Source: Aotearoamyces nothofagi (taxonomy: Eukaryota > Ascomycota > Leotiomycetes > Leotiales > Tympanidaceae). From it: a stretch of DNA of 64,000 nt. The stretch's first letter is position 1, and each line of letters starts with the position of its first letter. The notes beneath the pieces are model-generated. The model was not told the DNA's origin. It saw only the letters and a list, made by a program, of their open reading frames with translations, and made no database searches. A program made the translations under genes and the position numbers. The DNA lies in the NCBI GenBank assembly GCA_015345905.1, contig JADDTR010000005.1, positions 1,054,001 to 1,118,000 of the forward strand. Reading direction: 5' to 3'. Of this stretch, positions 10,275 to 20,773 are shown piece by piece.

Positions 10275-12293
10275 TTAGTCGATTTTGATTGATCCGTAGA
10301 TCTTCTGCACAAATCCCCAGCTTGCAAAGAAGCCAATCGAGCCTGTTATATTAGTTAGTGGAAATGTCTCCAGGGTAAGATGATCAAATATATCAAGCAT
10401 ATCAAACATATCAAACATACCAGTCAAGATGAAGAATAGGAAACTGATCAGCGCGCTGTATCCAAGGTATAAGACTCCGCCGGCTATGCCACCAAGTTGC
10501 AGTTTCGTTAACCAGTATGCTATGGCATGACAGAAGACGTAAAATGCTGATGTGCCAGCAGCTAAGAAAGCTCTCCATTGCCAGTGGTAGTTTTCACTGC
10601 AAAGCAGGAAATAAACCAGGAGAATAGTGACAGCGGCGCATGTGATAACCATCAGGCCGTAGCAGAGGAAAAGGAAACCGAACATGTAGTAGACCTTACT
10701 AAACCAGATAGACGACATGATGAAGTAGAGTTCGACAAAGATAGCACCGAACGGAAGGAGTCCAACGAGGAGCATGGATGGGATGGGTCGGAGATAGGTT
10801 GTAGATGGTGGGATTTGACGCGGGATTTGGTTGGTTCGGACGGGTGCGGTAATGGGGGCTTGACGGAACCCAACCCAGGAGCCGGCAAATGATAGCGGAA
10901 GGGAGATGGTAAACCACAGGAAGACGATTACAAGCATGGTCGTAAATGGAACGGCGCCAGATGATTGCTTGGCCCAGAGGAAGAGGTTGAGAAGGAAGAA
11001 TGTCGAGAAGACAATTCCAGGGACAAGAGTAGGGGTTAGAGCAATGTTCAACTTCCAGCGCTCGCCTCCAAAGCCCTTGTATACACGAGCAGATACATAT
11101 CCGCCAATAAAGCTGAAGATGGTGTAGAGAAGGATCATGATCGTGCCGAGAGATCCACGATTCGATGGGGAGAGGAATCCCATTAGTGCAAACGCGATAG
11201 TCAGGCCGGTCATGACGAATAGTTGAGCTCCATTGCCGAGAAATATACTCAGGATGAGGGAGTGATTCGGTGTACGAAATACATCTCCGTGAACCAGCTT
11301 CCACCCAGAATCTTCTTGGACACCATCTTCCATCGCTATAGAAGTACCAGACAGATCATCTAGATTGATCGAATCTAGGCGATTATAACGTGCAATATCC
11401 TTCTTCAGTACTCTAAAGAGAATAGAGACAACTGTGAGGGATAGGAATATGACAATGACTGCCGAGTTGACCAATGAGAACCAGTGAATTTTGGGGTCAA
11501 AGACATGCAGATATTTGTCCCACCTCGTCGCCCAAGCGGTTGGTGATTCTCTCCAGTACACCCCATATGTCCACGTCACCACTGTCTCCTCTTCGGTAGA
11601 GAGTAATAATGGATTTCCTCCCTCTCCACAATCGACTTGCCCGCTACTACTAACGGAGGAATCCTTCCTTGACGATGGTTGTACAATAACGCCAACAACA
11701 CGGAACTGGCCTGGTGAAAATTCATGGTAGTCTATCAAAATATCGTAATGGTTGTTGAGCTGGAACTCCTTTGTTTCCACATTTCCTAATGCAAAGCCTT
11801 GGCTATAGAATTTCGTCCCGGTGATCTCGTCCTCAAGTAGCTGCCCGGCAGGGAGCCCATCTACCAGCCAGTTCAGGTTGAATTCTTTCCTGATTTTGTC
11901 ATTGACAAAGTGTGCCGAGCTTTGATCAAATTTAACCTCTTCACATAGAGCTTTACACGATTCGTTCTTTTTCATATGAAGTTCGAAAGGGGAAGTCATG
12001 ATACGGTCTCCAAATATTATGCTTCCCAAGCTCTCCGAAACATGCTTTGGTTCGGGTTCTGGCCTGCAGAAGTGAAACATGGGGTGGTAGTAATCCCATG
12101 GTAATATCGCTCGAAGCTTCCCATCGACTTGTGATGCTGATGCCGTCAACGCATTAACGTATAAAGGGACCTTATCACCCTCCGCGTAGGACGTGGGCGC
12201 GACGCCGGGTAGGTAAAAGGCCGAAGTCAGCTCAGGGCCCGCAAGCAGTGTCGCAAGGACCACCGCAGAGAACGGCAGACTCCGCAACCGCAT
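10275..12293 (-). CDS. Nonaspanin, EMP70/TM9SF family multispanning protein
   Basis: Two exons: 12293-10421 and 10342-10275, giving 646 residues. The intron (GTATGT donor, CTAACTAATATAACAG acceptor region) is 78 nt and free of stops, so an unspliced reading stays in frame; removing it restores the family C-terminus FFASWGFVQKIYGSIKID. The ATG at 12293 starts a signal peptide (MRLRSLPFSAVVLATLLAG) followed by the family hallmark FYLPGVAPTSY. A luminal domain of about 260 residues precedes nine hydrophobic segments. The C-terminal lysine motif (KID) is the Golgi/endosome retention signal known for TM9 proteins. Family members act in Golgi-endosome membrane sorting and cell adhesion. Confidence 0.93.
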   Translation of the reverse strand: MRLRSLPFSAVVLATLLAGPELTSAFYLPGVAPTSYAEGDKVPLYVNALTASASQVDGKLRAILPWDYYHPMFHFCRPEPEPKHVSESLGSIIFGDRIMTSPFELHMKKNESCKALCEEVKFDQSSAHFVNDKIRKEFNLNWLVDGLPAGQLLEDEITGTKFYSQGFALGNVETKEFQLNNHYDILIDYHEFSPGQFRVVGVIVQPSSRKDSSVSSSGQVDCGEGGNPLLLSTEEETVVTWTYGVYWRESPTAWATRWDKYLHVFDPKIHWFSLVNSAVIVIFLSLTVVSILFRVLKKDIARYNRLDSINLDDLSGTSIAMEDGVQEDSGWKLVHGDVFRTPNHSLILSIFLGNGAQLFVMTGLTIAFALMGFLSPSNRGSLGTIMILLYTIFSFIGGYVSARVYKGFGGERWKLNIALTPTLVPGIVFSTFFLLNLFLWAKQSSGAVPFTTMLVIVFLWFTISLPLSFAGSWVGFRQAPITAPVRTNQIPRQIPPSTTYLRPIPSMLLVGLLPFGAIFVELYFIMSSIWFSKVYYMFGFLFLCYGLMVITCAAVTILLVYFLLCSENYHWQWRAFLAAGTSAFYVFCHAIAYWLTKLQLGGIAGGVLYLGYSALISFLFFILTGMFDMFDMLDIFDHLTLETFPLTNITGSIGFFASWGFVQKIYGSIKID
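10343..10420 (-). other. 78-nt in-frame intron of the TM9 gene
   Basis: GTATGT...AACAG, length divisible by three and no stop codon; the retained translation is a run such as MFDMFDMLDIFDHLTLE. This would insert 26 residues between the last two membrane segments. Confidence 0.85.
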
Positions 12294-12667
12294 TGTGTGA
12301 TTTTCAGGCAACTATAAAGGAAATTGGTCAGTAAATCCAACAAGATGATCTGTCAAGTATAGAAAGGGTTGGCCGTCGCGTGCTGTGCTTTTTAAGGAAT
12401 ATTGCCTGAAATATACCTACTAGAATACTCTCTGATGTATATTTTCACTGCCTGTACATCTACGAACGTCGGCGGAATTCTGGTTGATTGCAACTTTTAA
12501 GGAGTTTATATTCGTGTCTTCAATGGAGCCTCGCGAGCTGGATCTGGACGGTAATTTGGCTCTTCCTATTAGGGTTAGTGCCGGGGATACCTTTCCCCGC
12601 TTATCGACAATTTGTCTTCGAAAAGATTTGTAGAATCTGTGAAACGAGCTTTAATTCAAGCGCAGCA

Positions 12668-13774
12668 ATGGCACTCGACACATCTCTTCCAAGTCTCCTG
12701 GAGACTTTAAGCCAGTCATTATCTTCGGCGCTCGAGTCTGCCCCCGAAATCTCCTCCGTACAACCTCCCGTAAATGGGATCTCCCTGCTCGATGTCAAGA
12801 ACGAGCTTCTACTTTCATATCTGCAGAATCTGGTATTTCTAATTCTCTTGAAACTACGGAACCAATGCGACGAGTCAGAAGAGGAGAAGAGCGAGGATCT
12901 AGATGATGTAGTCGTGAAGAAGCTTGTGGAGATGCGCGTCTACCTTGAAAAGGGTGTCCGACCGTTAGAAGGCCGATTAAAATATCAAATCGATAAAGTC
13001 ATCCGTGCCGCAGACGATGCGGCGAGAGCATCTGCGCCAAGCGCCAACATTGCGCTCAAACCCACGAATAGAATAAATCGAGACGAGGATATATCCAATG
13101 ATTCTGACGAGGACAGTGACGAGGAATCTAACGGTGCCACTCTTAAGCCGTCTGAAATTGACGATCTACAATACCGACCTAATCCGTCCTCTTTTCTCCG
13201 ACCATCTGCAGCCACACCGGAAACAGAAACATCTAAAGAACGAGATGGCGTTTATCGTCCACCACGCATTACAGCTACGGCAATGCCTACAACAGGACCA
13301 AGAGAAAAGGAAGCGCGAAAGCCACACAAGTCGGCCACGCTAGATGAATTCGTCAACACGGAACTGTCGTCCGCGCCATTCGCCGAGCCAAGTATCGGTA
13401 GCACGATCGTATCTGGTGGGCGAAGGTCGAAATCCGACCGTGAAAAGAAGGACGAAGCAGAGAGACGGGAATACGAGGAGAAGAACTACACTCGTCTACC
13501 GAAAGAGAGCAAGAAAGACCGAGCAAAGAAGGGCGGGAGGAAGGATGCTGGATATGGTGGCGAGGAATGGAGGGGCTTGGGCGAGGGCGTTGATAGGATT
13601 GAGAGGCTGACAAAGAGGAAGGCTGGAGACTCCAGGAACGTGTTGGAGAAGAGCCGCAAACGGGCTACAGAGGATGGCCCAAGAAGCAGTGGTGGTGGCG
13701 TCGAGGTTGGTGAACGCTTCCAGAAGAGGTTGAAGGCCTTGGACGGAGGTAGAAGGGATCGCGGAAAACGGTAG
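12668..13774 (+). CDS. lcp5: U3 snoRNP / SSU processome protein Lcp5 (neuroguidin, Sas10/Utp3/C1D family)
   Basis: A single exon of 368 residues; the open frame extends further upstream only through non-ATG codons, so the ATG at 12668 is the start. The first 140 residues form the helical Sas10/Utp3/C1D region (LLDVKNELLLSYLQNLVFLI; VEMRVYLEKGVRPLEGRLKY). An acidic patch follows (EDISNDSDEDSDEE), then the conserved LQYRPNPSSFLRP and GVYRPPRI motifs of the Lcp5/neuroguidin group. The C-terminus is strongly basic, with several nuclear-localisation-like clusters. The protein works in nucleolar 18S rRNA maturation; this is family knowledge. The gene is divergent from the TM9 gene, with about 370 bp between the starts. 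Confidence 0.9.
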   Translation: MALDTSLPSLLETLSQSLSSALESAPEISSVQPPVNGISLLDVKNELLLSYLQNLVFLILLKLRNQCDESEEEKSEDLDDVVVKKLVEMRVYLEKGVRPLEGRLKYQIDKVIRAADDAARASAPSANIALKPTNRINRDEDISNDSDEDSDEESNGATLKPSEIDDLQYRPNPSSFLRPSAATPETETSKERDGVYRPPRITATAMPTTGPREKEARKPHKSATLDEFVNTELSSAPFAEPSIGSTIVSGGRRSKSDREKKDEAERREYEEKNYTRLPKESKKDRAKKGGRKDAGYGGEEWRGLGEGVDRIERLTKRKAGDSRNVLEKSRKRATEDGPRSSGGGVEVGERFQKRLKALDGGRRDRGKR

Positions 13775-14079
13775 ATGCGGAAATTGAATAAGAGCTTACG
13801 AGCTATCCTGATCTCACGACATGAAAATTTCAGGCAAATGCCCTGAAAAGGGTAAAGATATCCCTAGGCCTGGGGACTGGTTAGTATAGAAATTCTCAAA
13901 ATAATTACAGCTGTCAATTAGCGGCGATGAACCCTCTGACCTAATTGTTATCCTATCTATCACGAAACTCCCCGTTCGTGGCCATGGCTGTTCCCCCTTC
14001 CATTCTCCGTCGTTACAATACTTTATATATTCGTCCGTGTCTTGAATCCCAGTGACGCCCGAGGCTTGAAGAATCTAGC
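13775..14079. other. Convergent intergenic gap
   Basis: About 300 bp between the 3' ends of the Lcp5-like gene and the decarboxylase. No feature seen. Confidence 0.5.
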
Positions 14080-15604
14080 CTAATCCTTAATGCCCGTTCT
14101 CCAGCCAACCTTCATCAACGTCTCACAGTTCAACTCCACCGAATTTTTAACCAAATCCTCGTCCAACGTGACGTCTCCTTTGGGATGGATCACAATAACC
14201 GTGCTGCCACCATAATAGAAAGCTCCCAGGCACTGGCCTCGTCTCACCGGAGCTCCGATGTGGTCTACTCCTGGCATATATTTGATAGTTCCTGTATCAA
14301 CAAGTCAGTAAGTTTAAGATTGAAGCCTAAGGTTTTGAGAGAAATGCGGTGACTTACCCACGAGCATCGCGCCAACTGCAACGATGGCGATTGGCGAACC
14401 GGTGGAGGAGCGCTCGATTGTCATGACAGATCTCTTGTTCTCGCAAAAGACGTCGAGAGTGCTATTACGGGTCAGTATCAGAACTAAGTTTCAAGATCGG
14501 GGAGTGCTGAGAGTGAGGTAGTGTACCCAGGCTCATTGATAGCTTGTGGATTGACGGTGTAATATGCACCAGGTATGTCTTTGATGCCTCTGTAATGCCA
14601 TTAGCGACGAGTTCTCTGGACGAGTCAAACTTCTCTTCACCTGACAGTTCCTGTTACTGGAGAATGCCACCGGTGATAATCCTAAAAGAGTATTCCTGTC
14701 AGTGAGGCCTAGGGCATTATGTATTTATGAGGAACGGAAATGCAGTCAAAAATCTATGTAACATACCTGCGGTGCAAGGCGGGCGATAACCAGAGACCCG
14801 CCATCAAACTGCTGTGCAAGCTCAATACTTCCTAGAAGTTTTTCCAATGTGAAGCCATAGCCCTTGATCCAATATCTGTGAATTTGCAAAAAATTGTCAG
14901 CGATTTCATATATCTAAAAATGCCTGCCAAGAATCGGCTCTTGTTACCAGCATTAGAAGCGGAATATATACATACTTCGTAGCCAGATCAATCGTCGGAA
15001 AAGCCGTCAACCTACAATCCGCCGGACTGGATACGACAAGTTCATTCCCACTCTCCTGCACCGGTCTGGCATCCTCCCTAATCTCCCTCGCAAAAAATTC
15101 ATTAAAGGTCGGATATTTCGCAGGATCCGGCTCCTTCATCTCGGTTAGGGAATCCTGAAGCTGAAAGCTTTCGATAAAGGGGAGAATATGGTTCTTGCTT
15201 TGAGGACTATCATATTCCCTGCCCATCTTCTCCGACTGCTCTTTCAGAAGCGCCAGCGTGCGCTCCCAGTGTAGTGCTTTTTCTTGCTCCGAGCCGTAGT
15301 ACAGGAGGTGCATACCGAGGCGCACGTAGATACTCATGGTTTCGAAGATGCGCTCGCCCGTGAGCCGGTCAATCACATAGTTGCCCAAGTGGAATCTCGA
15401 CTCGATGCCTTCGAGAGTCGAGGCTGGGAGGATCGATTTGAGCCATGCATGGGATGTTGCGGCCGTGCTAGAGCCGTAGATATGAGAGGTCGGGGGTGTG
15501 TCGTGGTCCGCTGCCATTGCTGTAAGCTTGGATAGTGCTGCTGCACTCGCGTTGAAGCCCGCATCACTGACATGCTTGTCTGCAGTTGTGGAAGGAGTTG
15601 CCAT
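14080..15604 (-). CDS. Phosphatidylserine decarboxylase family enzyme
   Basis: Six exons: 15604-14976, 14875-14767, 14681-14641, 14589-14527, 14461-14358 and 14291-14080, all with matching phases, give 385 residues. Conserved blocks read through the junctions: TFNEFFAREIREDARPV, SSPADCRL, QFDGGSLVIARLAPQDYHRW, YYTVNPQAI, LDVFCENKRS, VAVGAMLVGTI and finally YYGGSTVIV. GGST (about residues 343-346) is the self-cleavage site that creates the pyruvoyl cofactor, in the GGST form rather than LGST. The enzyme turns phosphatidylserine into phosphatidylethanolamine. There is no obvious mitochondrial presequence, C2 domain or membrane anchor, so this is a short Psd paralogue, possibly cytosolic. Introns are 51-99 nt; one exon is only 41 bp. 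Confidence 0.92.
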
Positions 15605-16460
15605 CTTGGAGATTGCAGACGATAGAGATTCTATGGACTGTGGTTGTGGTTATGGTTTGTAACGTTGTTGGCAAGAAGGTTTAAATGACAGCAGTTACGG
15701 AAAGCTCTGGAAAGCTCTGAAGCTCAAGAAAGAAGTTTAAGAGCCGATGTGCTATACTCGATATAAGGGCAATGCATATCGGAGCTATCTCATATCTCCT
15801 ACTCGAAAGAATAGCACCTTCTTAGCCTTGCCAGCCGTGAGCAATGCAATCTTGAACCAAGGGATATCGGATCCATGGCGTCATCAGTCCAAGCTGCGTG
15901 GACCGAACACCAAAAAGCCATTTTACGCGCAACGCAACGGTAGGTTCTTGATGCCCTGGTGATTCGCTCTCAATAGCCAATCTGCCGCGATATGGTCGAT
16001 GTGGCGTCTATATATCTTGGCAGTTGCCAAGGAAATCAAGATTCGATGCCCAAGCAGTAGTCCATTCGGGCCATGAGCGATGACGTCGTCTGTTCGAGAT
16101 TAGTCACATTTCTGATGATCTGATAAGGTAAATAAATATGCATGTAACATGAGAAACTCGCTGCCTGGCATCTATGAAAATAGAGATAGATTATAGGCTT
16201 GTAAACAGTGGCGTTGTCTGCCTCATCAGTAAACTTAGACAAATTTTTATGATCTTAGTTATAACTAGGTTGTAAAGCTCTTCAAGTTTCAGTTTTAACG
16301 TTATTTATATTTATAATGTATTGTATGCACGGCATTCAGAAGGCACGTGATCGTATCATGAGCCATCGTGAATTATGATATAATCAAAGTATTTTACAAC
16401 AAATATCCGCCTATAAACATTTAAAAATCTAAATATTCCCTCACGAAAGAACAAAGAGAT
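15605..16460. other. Intergenic region, promoter of decarboxylase
   Basis: About 850 bp. The part near 15600-15750 should hold the decarboxylase promoter; the distal half (16240-16450) is very AT-rich. No supported coding frame. Confidence 0.5.
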
Positions 16461-19290
16461 TCAGTCATCACTATCTGCCACCGAACTTGCCAATTGAGCC
16501 GCTGCAGGTCTTCCAGACCTTCTGCCTTTCTCCAGTTCAAGTTGTCGACGCATATTCTTGTGCTTGTTCAGCACGCCTTCCAACGTCCGCTCATGACCCC
16601 GTATCGCTTCCAAATGGCCATCTAGATAGTCATCAGACATAGCACATGGCTGTTTACCATATTTGAAGCTTATCGATCGGGGCTCATTCCCAATTGCAGC
16701 GTTCTCTTTAGCTCGTGCCTCGCTTCCGGGTCGTTGTGAGGACATGAATGTGAACCCTTGGTTATTACTTAACATCCAGGCTGCTTGGTGGTGTCGTGGA
16801 TATTGCGAGGCGTGGTAGTCACAGTTAAGAATGTGCCTGACATCTGTGCGGAATTGAACGTGAGCTTTTACATTTGAATTTGGACAATTTTTGTAAAATG
16901 GCTTAAAGAACTTGTAGGCAATATAGCCGTCTCGCGCCCGTCGACCGTCAGAGGCGATGTCCATCTCAAAGTACGGATGCGGTACGTATGAACAGGGACG
17001 TCGTATGGCCACAGCTTGATCTGGAGCTGCTTCAACTTCTGGCTCATCGTTATCCTGAATGGGTTGGAAATCGTCGTCGCTGGGCTGCGCTAGTTTTGCT
17101 CTGACAGGCAGGATCCTGCTCAGACTCCGCTCACTTCTTCTATGAGCAATGTTCTCATGGCCGGCTTCCATTATAGTATCATCGGCCTCGGAATTCTCAA
17201 AACTATCGGAAATATCAGTGTGATCTTCATCAGAGTTTTCCGGGCTTGAAGAGATGTCATCTTCACTGTCATCCTCTGTTACGCTGTTCGTCAACGTCTC
17301 CAAAGTGTGCTTCTCTGCCTGAGCCTTGCCTTTCATAGCTGCTTGTATCTTGGCCTCATCGCCTGCGGCCTTCCTAACACATCTTCGACGCTGTAAATGA
17401 GTTTCCTCGCCCTTGGAACTGCCATCATCACTTAGATCGATAACTATAGGAGTCGTCGCGCTTTCTCCAACACTGCCCCACGTCGACTGCGGAGTATGAC
17501 ATTCTCTTTTGACTTCATTCGCCCCCATTTCGTGGTCCCCGATCGTCCGAATAAAATGCCGTGGGCTGCCCCTAGTTGAAGTAATTGAAGGAGTTGAATC
17601 CCTGCTAGCAAGCCAACGTGGCAATTCTCCCTCTCGAGATAAATTTCCCGCAAAGGATAAACTCCGTACACTATTAAAAGGGCGTTGTAACCGTTTTAGA
17701 GTAATTTGGGAAGTACTATCTTTGACTACCTTTGAGGCAAACTGTAGCTGATCTGCAAGACATGGGACGTCATCATCACCAAATAACGAGACCGTTCCTG
17801 AGCGTTGAGATATCATATCGTGTTGAGGCTTAGGGATACGCGGACGCTTTAAGGGTGTATGCGGAGGGGCTATTTATGTATTAGCATTGTTTGTGAATGT
17901 GGTTAAATATATACATACAAGTATTTGCTCTCTTTGGGGTCTCTTGGTTCACGTGTGAACTACCTGCTTGCAGAGTTATGCTGAGTGCATTATGTGCAGC
18001 GTCAGGTTGAACCTTCTTGTCACATGTAACAAATTGGGTGACCGAGTATCGTGGATTCTCCGGTGTACGAATAGTTTTTGGAGGAGTAACGAAAGATTTT
18101 GGGTGCGGCTTTTCTACTGCACCGAGAATCTGCGTTCCTGATTTTATCTCTGCGATCGTTTTTTCTGAATTAGGCAATTGAGAAGACGCCGCCGATACCG
18201 CACTAGCTTTTAGAGCGTTATATTGAAGTGCTATGGATTTAAAATTACCCTTCTTTGGTGTTATATGGTTAGTGTATAAACTACTTAGGTTGCGCGAGGA
18301 GGCAGTGGAAAAAGGTTGGGTAGAAACCGAGACGAGGATTGTCTTGCTGCCAGACGATTCTTGGTCTGAGCTGGAAGCAGGTGCCGTCTCCTTAATATTT
18401 TGGATGACCTTCCCAGTATTGTTTCGGAATGCAGTCCCTTTTGGAACACTCGAAGAACTTGGCTTCTCGTTTGGTGTCTTATCAGGGCCAGATTCTGGCG
18501 GAGTTGTATTTGCTACAGACCTGTTTCTTTGCAACGCAAGAGGTGTTACGTTGTAGAGATCGTCAATCTCGCCATCTTCGTGCTTAATCGCTGGAGGGGT
18601 AGGTTTGGATACTGCCGTCATTAAGGATGTCTGTCCTGTGGTTGAATTAGCCAGAAGTAGAGACCGTAGAGTCTAACCTTCTTAGAAGTAACTTACGACT
18701 TCTTGCAGAGGAATATACAGTTTGGAGCAGTGAGGGTTCAACTTTGATAATCTTAGAACCCTCTTTTCAGGTCAGGAATTCTTGGAACGAGAGATCTGGT
18801 GTAAACATACCTTCCAACATATCCTCGACAAGTTCGTTGAAGAGACTGTCTTCATCGTCTATGACAAAATCGTATATATCATGCCGTTTGGAGACGCTCC
18901 CCCCTCCCTTTTCCCTCATCGAGATGGTTCCAATTGGAGCATATGATTGCTCTGAACAGATAATAGTATCGTTAGACTGGACCTGTCGTTCTGTCGGGAC
19001 GTTCGTCCTAGATGTGTCCTGCATTGTATACTCAGAATATGGCAGTGTTCTATCATTGTGATCTAACGTACGATTTCATATTTTTCGTGGCTATTCTCTG
19101 GTCCTGACGATCCAAGTCCATTGGTACGGCTCTGTAGTCGATCCTATAGAGGTTGTTGGTCAGATTACATTTCATCATGTAGCATAAGAGAGATGCCACA
19201 AACTTGTATGCTGGAGGTATCTTTGGATTTATCAAGTGGTTTATCCAGACCAGAGTCCGCCGTCTTTTTCCTTGAACGGGTCATCCACAT
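16461..19290 (-). CDS. Large hypothetical protein with SUMO-interaction motif
   Basis: I assembled six exons: 19290-19204, 19143-19072, 19018-18811, 18762-18697, 18635-17919 and 17869-16461; phases agree and give 852 residues. The protein starts MWMTRSRKK (an ATG at 19284 would give MTRSRKK). Visible features: IIKVEP, a sumoylation consensus; basic Ser/Thr/Pro-rich stretches; PIVIDLSDDGS, a typical SUMO-interaction motif; long acidic Ser/Glu/Asp runs; and a more globular, aromatic-rich C-terminal region (YVPHPYFEMDIASDGRRARD, then GYIAYKFFKPFYKNCPNSNV) that looks like the conserved domain. I do not recognise the family; a nuclear, SUMO-linked chromatin or repair factor is inference. The exon 3/4 acceptor (AAAAG) is non-standard; an alternative in-frame acceptor lies 18 nt downstream. 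The first exons are less certain than the last two. Confidence 0.7.
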
Positions 19291-20773
19291 TTTTATAAGA
19301 CTGTAAGCCCAAGACAGTGTAAAGAATTGGATTGATACAAATAAGTGACCAAACGAAGCCAAGGAGCTTCCGATGGAGTAACTGTACTGCTCGACAGGAA
19401 AGTCCTTGTATTAGTCAATTTTACCATTGTGTATCGATCTAGCATTTATGCTTTAGCCGCGCCTCCTGAAAAATCCTCCGACTCCGGGCTACAGGCGCGT
19501 ATCCTTGAGGGGACTATGCAGCAGGGCTTATTGTAATATAGCGGTGTAGGGACTGCTGGGGCAAGCCCCCAACCGTTTGAATTGAGGCGAGCTGACTGCC
19601 TCTACCGGGTATGTCATAAGTGCTGGGTGCACTGCTCTTAGCTGAGGATGCTGTAACCTTACTCCGTAGATCATTTAATATAGCATCCGAGAAGTGAGAT
19701 GTACACGTCTCTATCTCATTATGTGTACGGAGTATCCTCAAATTCAGCATCCCGTTAACACTCTCTCAAAGATATAAGCTAGAGCAACGGAAGGGTTCGG
19801 CCAAGACAGCGATAGCCATGGCAGCGAGTCCGAGTGGCCCGACGCAAAAACTGCAGCCATTCCTTATTCTTCTGTTTTTTTTTTTTAGATTGGGCGGACA
19901 TGGAGAGTATTACCTGAAGAATGGTATCCTCGCCATTTCCGCCCAATTCAAAAAGAAAAGAAAAGAAAAGCAACCCTTTCCCTTTCTCGGCAGCGGATGT
20001 AATATTCCGAGTCCTAAGCTAGAGCGGTCCGGGACGGCCTCCAGGCAGGAAGGACCCCTGCACATCAAGAGTCCGAACATGATATCCTTGCCTGGGAGCT
20101 GCAATCCGATTCCGAGGGGCTGGGATTTAGAGACAATCCATATCAATATCGAGTACCCGGCATTTTCATCCAAAAATCCCTACATAAAATTCGTATTTCT
20201 CGCCGTCGTCCGTGTAGAGAGCAAGGTGGGATCGTCTCGGGTAGGTAACTTACATGCCCCGGCGTTGGGCAGTCACTGCTACCCTGGGTAACTCAAGCAA
20301 AGCCCTGAATTCGTTGAATTGGGAGCGGTACCTCGCACAAGAAGGTGTCTACAGTCTAGGGAGATTGGCTAGAAGGAAGCGATTCCCGTGTCGCTTCTGA
20401 CGTCGCATCGGAATATCCTGGCATTCAAATTCGACCGCGTTGCCATACAGGTGGGTTGGTATCAATATCCACGCTCCTGCTTGGAGAGGAAGACAGAGTG
20501 GCTGACGGGTTGGCATCTTCACAATCAATCACTAAGTCAGGTATGGGATTTCGGGAAATTTGGGAATGGCTCATCAGCCCCTTGTTAATGTCAATCATGG
20601 CAGCTTCAAAATGTACTAGCTACTAGCCGATGAAGCACAAATGAATCCTTAATGTCAAGTAATTGCATAGCCACAAACTCCCAGCCGTACCTATGTCCAG
20701 GCTCATAAACGATACCATACGTTTGATTTGCCCCTTGTCCATGTTAACTCCATAAATATCAATACCTATAAAC
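19291..20773. other. Intergenic region with an inverted repeat
   Basis: About 1.5 kb between the 5' end of the hypothetical gene and the 3' end of top2. Short open frames here (for example 19818-20291) lack coding character. It contains the hairpin-forming repeat described separately. Confidence 0.55.
19875..19970. repeat. Imperfect inverted repeat flanked by T and A/G tracts
   Basis: ATTGGGCGGACATGG (19889-19903) pairs with CCATTTCCGCCCAAT (19933-19947), with one mismatch in 15 and a 29-nt spacer. The arms extend outward into a T12 run on the left and an A5G(A4G)3 run on the right, so weaker pairing continues to about 96 bp overall. It could be a miniature transposon remnant or a structured transcript; nothing decides between these. 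Confidence 0.6.

Noticed and set aside
12488-12667. 60-codon N-terminal extension of the Lcp5-like gene with a hydrophobic stretch
   Set aside because: No ATG is available; the conserved protein starts at 12668, so the apparent membrane segment is untranslated leader.
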